Positions 9,420 to 20,670 are shown, numbered from the stretch's first letter. The stretch: DNA of 23,171 nucleotides from Seison nebaliae (GCA_023231475.1 JALJEE010000474.1:1-23171), one strand, 5' to 3'. Notes: generated by a model from the sequence alone, not told the origin. Numbers and translations: made by a program.

Positions 9420-11208
9420 ATGGATGTCATTTCATTCAAAATCAAAGTGCTCGATGGCAAAGAAATAAAAATTGATGTTGCAAAAAATGTTTCTCTTCTT
9501 CTTTTCTCTTCTCTCAATCTGATAATTGTTCTCTCTTAATCGATGTCTAATTAGACGACGTTGGATGAATTTAAAAATAAAATAGAAGATGAATGTGTTA
9601 ACTTATTGTAGTTCTGGTATAAAATAAATTTACTTTTAACTTAGCAAGTGCCTCGATATCTCCAACGATTACTTTACAAAGGAAAAGTGGTGAAAGAAAA
9701 TGACGATTTACCTGAAGGTTATTTTGTGCTTTTTGACGATCGTGAGAAATTACCATATTTTTGAAATAAAGGAGGTAATATCTTTATCGTTAGGAGAGCT
9801 GGAGGACCAAATATTCGTCCACCATCAATGAGAATCAATAATCGTCAATCAATGAATCGTCAGGTATTTCGACGGAAAATAACCAGAATTGTTGTTTCCA
9901 ATTGGCACCGACCAAATCTTAGAGTTTCGACTAATAATATAATTATTTTCTTATCATTTTCTATTTATAGCGAATGCGAACAGATATTAAGAATATTTAC
10001 GGTGACAGAAGTCCAGTGACTGATCAGCAAATTGTTAGTTCATAAAATTATTCGAATTTGAAATTATATTTCAAACGATTAATTATTGTTAACGAATGTT
10101 TTTATAGAATGTGATGGTATGTGATATATCGGAGTATTTATATCAGGAACATGCGAAAGAGATAAGGAAATCTCATTTGATGATAAAGAAAACGATCGAT
10201 GTGATGGAGAAGTTGGTGGATTTGTTACAAAGGATGTTCGACCGATCGATAGACATTCGAGAAGAGATTTGGCCTGCTCCAAAAGAGTATGAGATTGAAC
10301 CAGCGCATGAGAATGTTACTGTTGGATTGATGCCATCGTTATTAGAGAAAACGGAAAACGAACGACGTTTCAATCGTCGTACACCCACATTGGTCAGTTT
10401 TGGAAAATTATTTAAAAGCTTGCATGCCGCTGAACGATTATTCGATCCATTTCTCATCCGATATACGGAAATATTGGAAAATGGTGAAGAGTATTCTTTG
10501 AAACCGTTCGACAATCAGAATGAATCGAAATTGAAAGATAAGCAAGAGAAAAAACAAGAGGATGAATTAGTGGCAAAAGGAAAAAGGGAGAAACTTGATA
10601 AATTGGTGAAAATTGGCGGTAATAATAAAAATGAGAAAAATGAACATTCTGATAAGAAAGGAAAGAAGACGTTTATGCAAAAGATGAAAGAAAAACTCTT
10701 TAAGAATGGTAAAAGTTCTGAAGGTAAATCATTAAAAAGGAATTCGAAGGATATACCAACAAGTTCATCAATTGCCCCAGAAAATACTAATCGAGAAATT
10801 TTGGATAATTCAAATAATAAAGACCTTAGGCCAAGTATCAGTAATACGGAAACAAGACTTCATTCAACACCAGATATTCATCCATTGGCTATTGGAAGTA
10901 TTAGCGATATAACTATAGATGAGGAACCTATAATGAATATTGGAGAAGCTACAAAAACGGTAGGGAAACCATGGTGTGAAGCTGTTCGTAATCAGATTTG
11001 TAGTTTTATGTGCTTAGAATTTTTACATACTTCAGCTCACACTTATCATTCGATTTCTGATCTTAAAGTCGAATTGATTCTCCAAAAACCACCGAGATTA
11101 AATTTGCAGAATCCTCAGTTACAATTTTCACCGGAAACGACGGATTTATATTCGTTTCTGCAGAAATTCTGCGACGCCAATTATACGTCGAATATAATGA
11201 CCGGTTAA
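9420..11208 (+). CDS. Truncated tandem BAG6 paralogue (ubiquitin-like plus central domain only)
   Basis: Six exons: 9420-9488, 9555-9596, 9645-9717, 9772-9863, 9971-10033 and 10108-11208, all in phase, giving 479 residues. The ubiquitin-like domain reads MDVISFKIKVLDGKEIKIDV, then LQRLLYKGKVVKENDDLPE, then GGNIFIVRRAGGP. The central domain begins VMVCDISEYLYQEHAKEIRK and ends with FLHTSAHTYHSISDLKVELI, which matches the LVHEAIHTTSHAYHSLSEIEL region of the upstream gene. Between these lies a very Lys-rich stretch (about 245-325). Shared with the neighbour are the first phase-0 intron, the phase-1 intron before the last strand of the ubiquitin-like domain, and a 63-nt phase-0 exon. An extra intron splits the ubiquitin-like domain after EDEC. 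The frame stops soon after the central domain, followed by AATAAA, so the Ser/Thr-rich region and the C-terminal UBL4A/GET4-binding region are absent. The open frame extends upstream to an ATG at 9210, but those residues do not fit the fold. Confidence 0.82.
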
Positions 11209-11266
11209 GCATATGATTAAATATGAATAATCGGTTTATATTTATTAAATTGATTGAAAATAGGAA

Positions 11267-11272
11267 AATAAA
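11267..11272 (+). promoter_or_regulatory. Poly(A) signal of the BAG6 paralogue
   Basis: AATAAA 59 bp after the TAA at 11206-11208. It supports the early end of this gene rather than splicing onward. Confidence 0.5.
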
Positions 11273-11396
11273 ATAGAGTACGAAAATACAAAACATTCTT
11301 TCAATTTTAATGGTTTTCTATAAAACGTATGAAAAAACGTCATGACATCCCTTCACTCCATTCATCATCAACTGACACATAAAATTGTTAGTCTTT

Positions 11397-11768
11397 TCAG
11401 TATGCCATTTGCTTCTTCTCCAACGATTTGTAAAATGGAGAGATTAAACATTTCAATCGGAGGAACATGGGCAAATGATTTGCGGAATCGCCTCGACACA
11501 TTTCATTTCGCCATTGCCAAAATGAGACGTTAGAACCACGTCTTTTTCTTGTGGTTAAATCGGATAACATCTCCACGTTCTGTAGCCATTCATCTAAATC
11601 ATTATTCATTTCATTTTTACTAAAAAAAACGAGAAAAAAGATGAGACACCATCAGAAAAGAAAGACAAACTTTTGTTTATTCGGATATGCTTCACTATTA
11701 ATTAGGAGACAACTGAGACAGAAGATCAATGAAGAGATGCACATCAGTTTTCTAGCCATCGTAGACAT
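11397..11768 (-). CDS. Orphan secreted peptide precursor (candidate neuropeptide or hormone)
   Basis: Two exons on the minus strand, 11671-11768 and 11397-11619, are joined by a 51-bp GT..AG intron in matching phase (typical of the window), giving 106 residues. The N-terminus is a clear signal peptide (MARKLMCISSLIFCLSCLL, probable cleavage after INSEA). A short acidic propeptide with DLDEWLQNVEMLSDL ends at a furin-type RKRR site. The remaining 46 residues start GSNVSFWQWRNEMC, contain exactly two cysteines spaced C-X15-C, then LISPFY, an internal KK, and end QMAY. There is no C-terminal amidation glycine. I do not recognise a family: it is not insulin-like, allatostatin-C, CHH/ITP, eclosion hormone or elevenin as I remember them. 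The ring size equals that of vertebrate natriuretic peptides, but the residues do not match. The gene is convergent with the BAG6 paralogue. Start is ATG 11768 or ATG 11759. Confidence 0.55.
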
Positions 11769-13660
11769 TCTCTGCTTATTTGTTTGCGAAGTTTTGATAA
11801 TGATTAATGAAAATATGGATAAAATTCTATTGTGAACAGGAGGAAAGAAAAAGTAAAATGTTATTCTTCCATTCTCTTTTGACATTCGTTACGTCATTAA
11901 ATTTAAGAATTTCGTAGAGAACTTTTATGAGAATTCTTTTCTGTTTCCGATATATATTCACATTCTCTTCAGTATATATATATATAAAAGAACTTTATAT
12001 CTCTCTTACGTAATTAGGATAATAACCAGATTTTTTGGAGATAAAAGGATACTTTTTTTATTGTCTTCTTTTCGAGTTGTATTAGCATCAAAATTCAATT
12101 AGATTTTGAATTATGATGGATTAACTTCTTCGTTGACTGGAAGAAGATTAAATGTTTGCTCGATGTGCAGTTAATGTATTTGGGGGAGAATTGGAGAAAA
12201 TAAATAATTCGAAGAAATGATCAGAGGTCAAAAAATTGGAAGGAGAATAAATGATAGGAAAGTGTTACTTGTAAGAAGAATTTGGGGGGCGATGTATCCG
12301 GTAATATGATAATAACATGATTTATACTTCTTCGAGAGACGACGAGCCATCTCATATTTCTGTCAGTGAAAAGTAATTACTTAAAAAATAATTTTTAGCC
12401 AATATAACTAATTAGAAAATGGATAATCAAATTCAATAACATTGTTATACGAATGTGCATTATTGTATGTTTTTGTCTCTCGCCAATTATTAAGATACAA
12501 TTGTGTTCATCATAATCTTCTTACTCAAAGCATCTTCTGCCATCTCCTTTCATGGATTGCGTTTCTTCTTCTTATTGAATCATCCATGAAAACAACATTA
12601 ATTTCTAATTGATATATGTCTTCCTCAAACATTTTATGTCCTTAAATTATAGAAATAATTATAACATTATTAGTGCGACTGAATTGCACATTAGATATCG
12701 AGAATGAATTTAAAAAAATTGAAGAAATTTATTAATTAATCTTCTTTCGATTCATGTGTTTAATGGGAAGAAACTCGACTCAGATCAATCTTTGACATCT
12801 ATTTTGACATTCCATTATCGATCTCTTGCTAATCACTTGGAGAATGATGATAAATGAGGAATAATTTCATTATATCAATTGTCGATGTTCTTACCTACTT
12901 CCATAGAAACTGAAACTCTTTCCTGTAATTTGAAAGTTGGAATAATACCTTGGACATGCTGTTCAAAGTCGAAAGTTGTCCTTGTGCTAACGTTATTTTA
13001 TGGAATGAAATTGTTGAATAAGCTTAAGATCTTTTATAGGGAGATTAAAAATCAATACATGTTCTGTTATGTGAACAGGAAAAGTAAATAATCATAAAAG
13101 GCAAGTATTGGATGTTTAGTAACACTCTAAATCAATTATAATGTCATCAAGTTATTATCTTTTTAGCCATTACTAATTTAGAATAAGGTACTTCAATTGC
13201 ACTTTTGAATTACTATAATCACGTAAGTGAATGTCGGTCTGCACGAAAAGCATATTTTCTTAGTGATATCTTATTCGTTCAATTGAGGGAGAATGAAAGG
13301 TTACTAAGAATGTGTTCTTTCTTCGGTCGTTGATTAAAAGTCTTAAACGAAGTAGAAAGAAAAATATCAGAAAAATAAAATTGAGTCCAACATTTCCGAT
13401 TATGAATTAGTTGAATATGGAAAGCATGTTTGAAAGGATTTCTTGAATAAATGTCGAGGAGAGCGGAAGGAAATCATGAGAATTATAAGAACTTGCAGTC
13501 GATTCTGAGGAGAACGGTTTTTATTTTCATAACATTCATAATTTGAGAATAATGATAAAGTGATTAGAGACAAGGAAGAAATGAATGAGGGAAGTTATGC
13601 GAAATTAAATGATAATCCGATATGACTGAACTTCACAATCGGATATATTATATTAGTTAA
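11769..13660. other. Intergenic region, no secure gene
   Basis: About 1.9 kb of AT-rich sequence with a short (TA)n run near 11973-11986. One 92-nt block at 12895-12986 (minus strand) has coding character and is discussed as a finding. Otherwise only short, unconvincing frames are present. Confidence 0.6.
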
Positions 13661-13666
13661 TTTATT
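13661..13666 (-). promoter_or_regulatory. Possible Crumbs poly(A) signal
   Basis: AATAAA on the minus strand about 265 bp beyond the Crumbs stop codon, implying a short 3' UTR. Confidence 0.35.
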
Positions 13667-13931
13667 TATCAATCGTTTTACTGCTGAAATGTATGATCAA
13701 GTGAGAAATGTGATAGAAGAATGTTATGTACAAGAAATATTTTCACAAGGATACAAACTGTATAACAATTTTAATAATGATTAGCGACATTATGTAAAAA
13801 AACAATAGTTTGTTGTTGTTGATATTAATTGAGAATGATATTGACGATCACAATTATTGTCAGTTTGAATGGAGAAAGAATGAGATGAAGGAAGAAGCAT
13901 TCTTAAAATATGGATATATATTTACATAAAA

Positions 13932-16900
13932 TTATATCAGACGTTCCTCTGGGAATTTTCTCATTTGATCCGAATTGTTATTTTGGGTCGAATATATTCC
14001 AAATACTTTTTCCGTTTCTTTCGGTTCATATGCTCCTGTGTTTGCACGAGATTGTCTCAATTTTGATACAACATAAACCACTGCGATTATTATACCGATT
14101 GCGAGAAGGATTGCCGTTACAACAATGATAATTATGAAAATTTCTTTGGTTAACACCAATCCATCTTCATTATCACTGTCCTTAAATATCGAACGGTTCT
14201 TATCCACTTGTAATAAATCTTTGGTTGAATTGATTGTCTTATTCATTTTTTGATTTATTGATGGTAGAAGTTGATCGGATGATATTTTATTCAACAACTT
14301 TTCATATGAACTTATCCGTTTGGTAATTGTACTAATCGTTGTTGTTGTTAATTTTCTTGTGGATTTCTTTCTAGTGTTAATGTTTTTTGTTGTTATTGTT
14401 GTTGTTCTTGTAATAATAAATTCAGTTTGCACTTTTGGTTTTTTTTGAGTTTGTACAATTGAAAATAAATTTATTATTGATGATGTCGTATAAAAATTTG
14501 CTGGCGGAGATGTTTTTCTTGTTGTTGATGTTGTTTTTGTCGTTTGTTTAGCAGAGAATGGAATGGGAGTTGTGGCAATTGTACTTGATACATTATATTG
14601 ACAGCGAGTACCTTGGAAGTTGTCTAGATATAGAAATGTAAATATGGATCAAATCGTTCAAAGGAAAGAAACGGAAGTAATAACCATCACAGACACATGT
14701 ATCAGTTTGAAGTTTCGAATCTAATATACATCGTCCGTTGTTAAGACAACGATTGGCTTTTAACTTGCAGGAATTATGATGATATTCACAATTTTCACCT
14801 AGAATCAATAAGAAACCGATTAAATCATAAATATAAACAAAATCGTCAACAGAAATAATTCCGAATAACAAAATTAATTTTTAATTACTCAAATAAAAGA
14901 TGTAAAATTGTAAGTTTTAGAAAGACATTATTTAATTCATAATCGATTTACTTATACCTTCTTCTCCTATACACACGACAGAGAGTGAGGAAGTGTTAAA
15001 ATTTGTATAAATCTCGTTATAAAAAGAAAAGGAGGAACAAACTGTCAATGAATCAATAAAACAACTGAGAAAAAAATTTATTTGTGGTTTCACTAATATT
15101 GATTTTCCATATTCTAATGTTTGATATAGAATGGATCGGATTCCAATTCCATTAATTCTTATTTATCTACTCTAAACATTTCGGAATAATTGTGAACATC
15201 CAATTTGCTTCATGTCCAAAGTCCAATATTATCGATAATATTTTTCAATATTCTATTACTCATAATCAATCTCATCATTAACATTATCGAATCCAAGAGA
15301 GGTATCAATGAATTAATGATATGGGAGGACAAGTATTCTGTATTACAGAATTTGTAATGTCAATATAGTTGAATGTACATCTGAATATCGTTCTGTAATC
15401 GATTGATTGTTATAATTCAAAAATATTCTATTACTCATAATTTGCGACGAAAAATAATCCATTGGAACAAAATTCCAGTTTCTTTCATTTTTTTAATTAC
15501 TTATTTTGCCGTTAAAATACTCCTGGAAATCATTTTGTGAAGAAATGATATATATATGATTAAAACGAAGAAATCTAAATATATTTCTCTCCTTTTGATC
15601 TAGAATCTAGAAATCTTACGATCCAAACGATATCTTAATTTCTAGAAATATTTCGTAAATTTACGAATCGAAATACGAAAAAAATTAAATCCAGTTTCAA
15701 AAAAACATATGTTCCCGATCTCTTGAGTTCTAAAATAAATCTTTAGGAAATTGCTTTTTTCTGATCAGTTTTATTTGAATAATTTTCTTTTAAATTCATC
15801 CCCAAAGGGATTTGTCGAAAAATAAAAAAAAAAACAAATTGTTATTTGTAGAAGATTCGAACTCTTTGATTCTCAATTGTTTTGGAAATGAAAAATAATT
15901 TCATTAATTACGTAAAACTATTCAATTACTTGTTTGATCTGCGTATCAAATAACGATACTCCTAAAAGAGGAATGTTTCAAATTAGTTTTTTACTCGTCT
16001 AAATAATCTTTTCGTCATAATAATCTTCGGAAAATTAACTAAAGTAAAAACATAGAAACATTATTCAATAAAAAACTTCCTCTTTTCCATTTTGACAAGA
16101 TAGTGTAATGTCATTAACATATGTAATTTCCTAGTCTAACAATGAGTCTGAATCGTGATTTGAGATGACATTGAAGAATTATAATGCTTATATTAATAAT
16201 TATTATTCGTTAAGTCTCGTTATCATTTTTGGAAATTAAAAGAAGAATAACAAAAAAGAGAAAGTTGAACGTGAAGACTAACCAGTATAATCAGATAGAC
16301 ATTGACATTTATATCCATTTATTAAATTTAAACAACTTCCATTATTAGAGCATCGTGTTTCATTTGAGTGAAAACAATAATTGAATTCCTCACATATTTC
16401 TCCAGTCCATCCATCGTCACATAAACATCGAACATTATCATTCTCTTTTACACATCTGCCATGTCTTCCACACGACATCTGATAACACGGATCGAATTCT
16501 TCACATAAATCACCAAATCGATCGAGTGGACAGACACATTGGATAAATTGATCATTCTTATCACTTCTACAATTTCCCCCATTTCTCGTACAGTTGTGAC
16601 AACGATCAATAATTTCACAGAATCTCCCCGAAAAATATGAGGAGGCACAATTGCATTTGTACTTCTCGACGAATGATAAATCAATTTGACAAGTGGAATT
16701 ATTCTTACATTTATTCGCTTCACAATAATCGATTTTCTTATCACAGAATCTTCCATTCCAACCGTCGTCACACCGACAAATATAATTGTTATCGATCACT
16801 TGACAATATCCATTTCGACATTTATTATGTTGACAAAAATCGATCTTTATCTCACAACGTTCACCTTCGTACCCGTCGTCACAATCACAACGAAATAACG

Positions 16901-18632
16901 GAGTGGTCGGTCTGATAATAATTTGATTCAATGAATTTGTTTGTTTGAATAATTTCAATTGTTTCAAAGTGAATTCCGATTGATCTTGCAATGTATAATT
17001 ATAAATACAATTACCATGACTCGAACATTGATCCATGTCACCATCACAAGTATCATTATTTCGATGAATATGACAATGTGTGCCGAGATAATCGGCATTG
17101 CAAACACAAAGAAATTTTTGAATTTGATCGATACAATGTTGAGATCCTTCATCATAACACGGTTTGTAAATGTCACATTCATCTAATTCGATTTCACATC
17201 GTCTTCCAGTATATCCAGTGGAGCAGTTACAATAGAATGAACCAAGTGTATTACGACAAGTTCCATGTACACATGGTGGATTAATGGAACATTCATCAAT
17301 ATCATCTTCACAATTATATCCAGTCCATCCAGGCGCACAACTGCAACTACTCCCATCATAAAGTGGATAATGATGGACGGAACAACTGCCATAATGACAA
17401 ATTTTTTTATCAGGATCTATCCAATCAATACAACTAATTCCACATGTCAAATTATTCATATCGATATGATTCGGTTCATAAATGAAATTGATGAGCATAT
17501 CTCGATCTTGAACATCAGCTTCCAAGAAAGATTCATTAAAATTAAAATGATTCGGTAACAACGCTTTATTCGATATTGGCAACATTAATGTGAGACCATT
17601 TTCAATGAATTCTTCAAAATTTTCATTCTCATTATGCATGGCAGCAATACGGAAATTTCGAATACAACCAGCAAAATTATGATAATTTTTTATTTCTCCT
17701 CGTTCAAAATGACGACCAATCGCTAAATAAATGTTGTCGAATCCAAGAGATGTATCAGTTAACGATATTATCGGTTTTGGTAAGACGAGATTAATATTTA
17801 TACGATCACTTTTTCGATAAGCATTCTGCAATGTCAATCCAATTGAATGTACACCTGAATATCGTTCAGTATCCGGTTGATTATTATAATTCAAAAATCG
17901 TTTCAATTTCACATCAATCGTCACATTATACCAAGTTGCGAGATGTAACTGATGGATTTTATTACGATTACCTGATGTGATATTCTTCAATTGAAATTGA
18001 GTCAATGGAACAACTTCATATTTCCCAAATTTCTTATCGACAATACTCAACAAATATAATTCGCCTTTCTCTCGATAATAGGCCAATGTCCATTTCGGTA
18101 CAGCTTCTCGTTGTTCGTTGAGACGTTTTGGTATTTCGTACCAATATAATATGGATTCATAACGTTGTGGCGCATGACTGACAGCAGTTCTGATTTGGAA
18201 ATGCATTCTCAATCTCTCATAAACATATGATGGTGATGAAGGTGATATTGAATGTTGTGAGAAATTTCTATAGAAATTTGTTTGATCGAATAATGACGAT
18301 ACATTTATTTGATAAATGACCCCACTGTCAACGTTACCGTTAAATGTAATCGTATGTCGACATTGGAAACTTGGAGTAATTTGTAATTCCTTCTCTTGGT
18401 CATTCAAATGAGCTAAAGTCGATAATTTTGCGTAAAACATATTTTGTAAAAGAACATTTTCACATTTACCTAAATTCTTAAAATCGCAAAATGAACTACC
18501 AGCTCTCCTCACACAAACGTCTTCATATTCACATCTTTCTCCAAATCTGCCATGAATACATTTGGATTGGTAGGAAATGTGAACCAGAAGGAGAATCTCG
18601 AGAATTTTCTCGAGAAATGTTTTATGAAACAT
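13932..18632 (-). CDS. crb: Crumbs homologue (apical polarity determinant), compact form
   Basis: Three exons on the minus strand: 16283-18632, 14685-14798 and 13932-14623. The introns are 1484 and 61 bp, both splitting EGF codons in phase 1, giving 1051 residues. In order: signal peptide (about 1-24), a cysteine-rich N-terminal EGF-like segment, one laminin-G-like domain (about 90-345, ending with GCIRNFRI), and about ten EGF repeats, including a calcium-binding type (DIDECSINPPCVHGTC) and one with a long insert. A Thr/Ser-rich stalk, a TM helix (about 981-1007) and a 44-residue tail ending FPEERLI follow. ERLI is the Crumbs PDZ ligand for PALS1/Stardust, and TGAYEP matches the juxtamembrane FERM-binding motif GTYSP. 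Crumbs sets the apical membrane and zonula adherens. Fly Crumbs has about 29 EGF and 4 LamG domains, so this is strongly reduced. Start: first ATG of an open frame that begins directly with a signal peptide. Confidence 0.92.
15247..15441. repeat. 20-bp direct repeats flanking the exon relic
   Basis: AATATTCTATTACTCATAAT occurs identically at 15247-15266 and 15422-15441. The repeats bracket the decayed LamG-exon copy almost exactly; the second overlaps its last three bases. This resembles a target-site duplication or a template-switch footprint. Confidence 0.85.
15287..15424 (-). pseudogene. Decayed copy of part of the Crumbs LamG-coding exon
   Basis: Two blocks match exon 1 of the same gene in the same orientation. 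The block 15356-15424 aligns without gaps to 17830-17898, with 60 of 69 positions identical by eye. The block starting at 15287 (TCGAATCCAAGAGA) aligns to 17737 onward for about 21 bases. The sequence between the blocks is shorter than in the exon (roughly 50 versus 70 bases) and not recognisably related. It encodes no usable exon. The good match indicates a fairly recent partial duplication rather than an ancient second LamG domain. Confidence 0.85.
15652..15667. repeat. Perfect 16-bp palindrome in the Crumbs intron
   Basis: TTCGTAAATTTACGAA is its own reverse complement. It could be a dimeric transcription-factor site or chance in AT-rich DNA. Confidence 0.6.
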
Positions 18633-20626
18633 TCTAGGAGTGAATTGTTATGATGATATGGAATATTCACAAGAAAGTGATTTGAAAATGTCAAATATTT
18701 TCAAAATATTCTTTCCGAATGATTCTTATTTATTAAGTTGAAAATCGTACAATTTATCTGCATTGGAAGCATCTACATATCGTTAAAATAAAGATCTTTT
18801 TGAGGAGAAACAGAAGAAAAATTTTAATAGGATTAATAGTAGTTTGTAATAGCGAAAAATCGCAAATTTGTTTCGTAGGAAAAAAACCTCAGAAATTAAA
18901 AAGTGAGGAGCGAGGAATAGAAGAAATTTAGGTTATCAGAATTGTTGTAGTAGGTATCAATTTGTTTGTTTGATAATCTATCTATCCGTTTATTTTGTCG
19001 AATTTACTACATATCTTCCAACCCATCTTTCCTCTCATTCCTCACTCAGTTGTGTACGTCTCTCGCAGACAAATCATCATTATTCTTATTGTTGTGTTTG
19101 TCTTTGTCGATGAAATGGAATTATGCGATTCCACCAACAATAATCATCAACAACATCATACATCCAGTCAATCAACACATCAATATTTACCCAACAGCAA
19201 CGATGAAGAAGAGTATACAACAATTTCGTTGTAACTCCAACAACAACGAGAACTTTAAGGAGACTTTACATTTTTTAACCACTTAATTGCTTATCTATCC
19301 GTCGACTCTTTTTCATTAAATTCGTCATCGATTCGAACATCCGAAAAACTTTCATCATATTATCAAACTTCATTCTTTTACAATTCCTTCATTTGAAATA
19401 ATATTCCTGATAATTATTTAAAGAGGAACAAGTAACAACCGTCTGAATTCAACCACACAGTATATAGCGAATGAAGTTTACATCTCACACCACGTCTATC
19501 ATATAGAAAAAATAATTCTTTTTTTCACATGACAATTCAACGACATGACGAGAAAAAACGCTCTTCGGTTGAACGAAGAAGTCACAATTCATGAGCTGAG
19601 AGGCAACTTCTCTCCCAAAGTGAATAGAGACTAAAATAAGAGGAATTCATTAATAAGGGAGATCGAATCGATGGAGAAAAAATGAAGTTGACGAATGAAT
19701 TTTTTTTTCAGAAAAAGAGAAATCAAATTTCCAAAAAAAAGGATATTTATATGTCGATATCTTTTTGTCGGAGTATCTGTATGTACCTCCGATTTATATA
19801 GAGGTAGAGAGTTTGGATGATTATGAACGAAAATCGACTATACAATCGACAAAGATTAATTATAATTTCATCCAAAAAAACTTGAATAGAAAGAACCAAA
19901 TCCCAAGACAACGTTGTTGACAAAAAAAGACGAAAATGAAAAAAAATAATCACAACCATTTCCTCTGATTATTTCGATGTTACTTCTTCTGCCTTTAACA
20001 TGATAATCGATAATACTAAATATATAATAACTGAATCATTCATTCTATTTCTCGTTCATAATTTCTCGGGAAAATCGTTCCCACCACAAAAAGTTCGTAT
20101 TCAATCGATCATGACTATGACAATTACCATATTACGGTTATCATTTATGAGGATACATATGTATATGTCAGTTGTACAATAAACTTCTATGATCATTCAT
20201 GTCATGTTCCGCTACACTATTAACGGTTTAAGGAATATGTATATCAATCGATCTTAATGATAACCATATATTCGAAATGAAGAGAAGGAAGAGAAGAAGA
20301 AGAAGAATCTTCATTATCATTCGACTGTTAATATCGTTTCTATCTGAAACCGATTACCTGCAATGACGATTATCGATTAGTTTATCCACGACATCTCATT
20401 TAAACGCCAAAAACTTGTGATGTAACGATAAACATAAGAAAATATTACAAGGGAAAAAATTTCAGTTTATACTGAAAAGAAAAAAGAAGGATTCGTTCTA
20501 GATGAACTGACTGTATTGAGATAAATAAATAGCTAATAATTTCAACATGAATGAGAAAGAAGAAAAAAGTGTGAACAAAAGGATTAAATGAACTAAGGAT
20601 TGCCATTGTATCATTCAATCGATGGA

Positions 20627-20670
20627 GGACAAAACAGTCACGGATGTAAGACACCCGGACAAAACAGTCA
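20627..20670. repeat. 14-bp direct repeat, 30-bp spacing
   Basis: GGACAAAACAGTCA occurs at 20627-20640 and again at 20657-20670. It could be paired protein-binding sites or a small duplication. Confidence 0.8.

Larger units (their letters stand above)
14799..16282 (-). other. Long first intron of Crumbs
   Basis: A 1484-bp intron, about twenty times longer than the other introns in the window, with GTTAGT donor and TTCTAG acceptor. It interrupts the ninth EGF repeat after TAT-ACT-G. Apart from the exon relic and the 15652 palindrome I see no gene in it. AT-rich filler suggests it grew by insertion. Confidence 0.85.

Noticed and set aside
11973-11990. (TA)n tract as a promoter
   Set aside because: Simple repeat in AT-rich DNA with no gene at the right distance; the nearby peptide gene is on the minus strand and starts at 11768.
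15845-15870. Second Pol III B box (AGTTCGAATCT on the minus strand)
   Set aside because: No A box at the expected distance upstream and no other tRNA-like feature.
16637-17558. Several plus-strand frames of 70-97 codons
   Set aside because: They are antisense shadows of the Crumbs EGF/LamG exon, rich in Ile, Thr and His from reverse-complemented Cys/Asp/Asn codons.
18597-18616. 20-bp inverted repeat TCTCGAGAA-TT-TTCTCGAGA
   Set aside because: It falls in the Crumbs signal peptide and follows from the repeated residues LEK/LEI; no need for another function.
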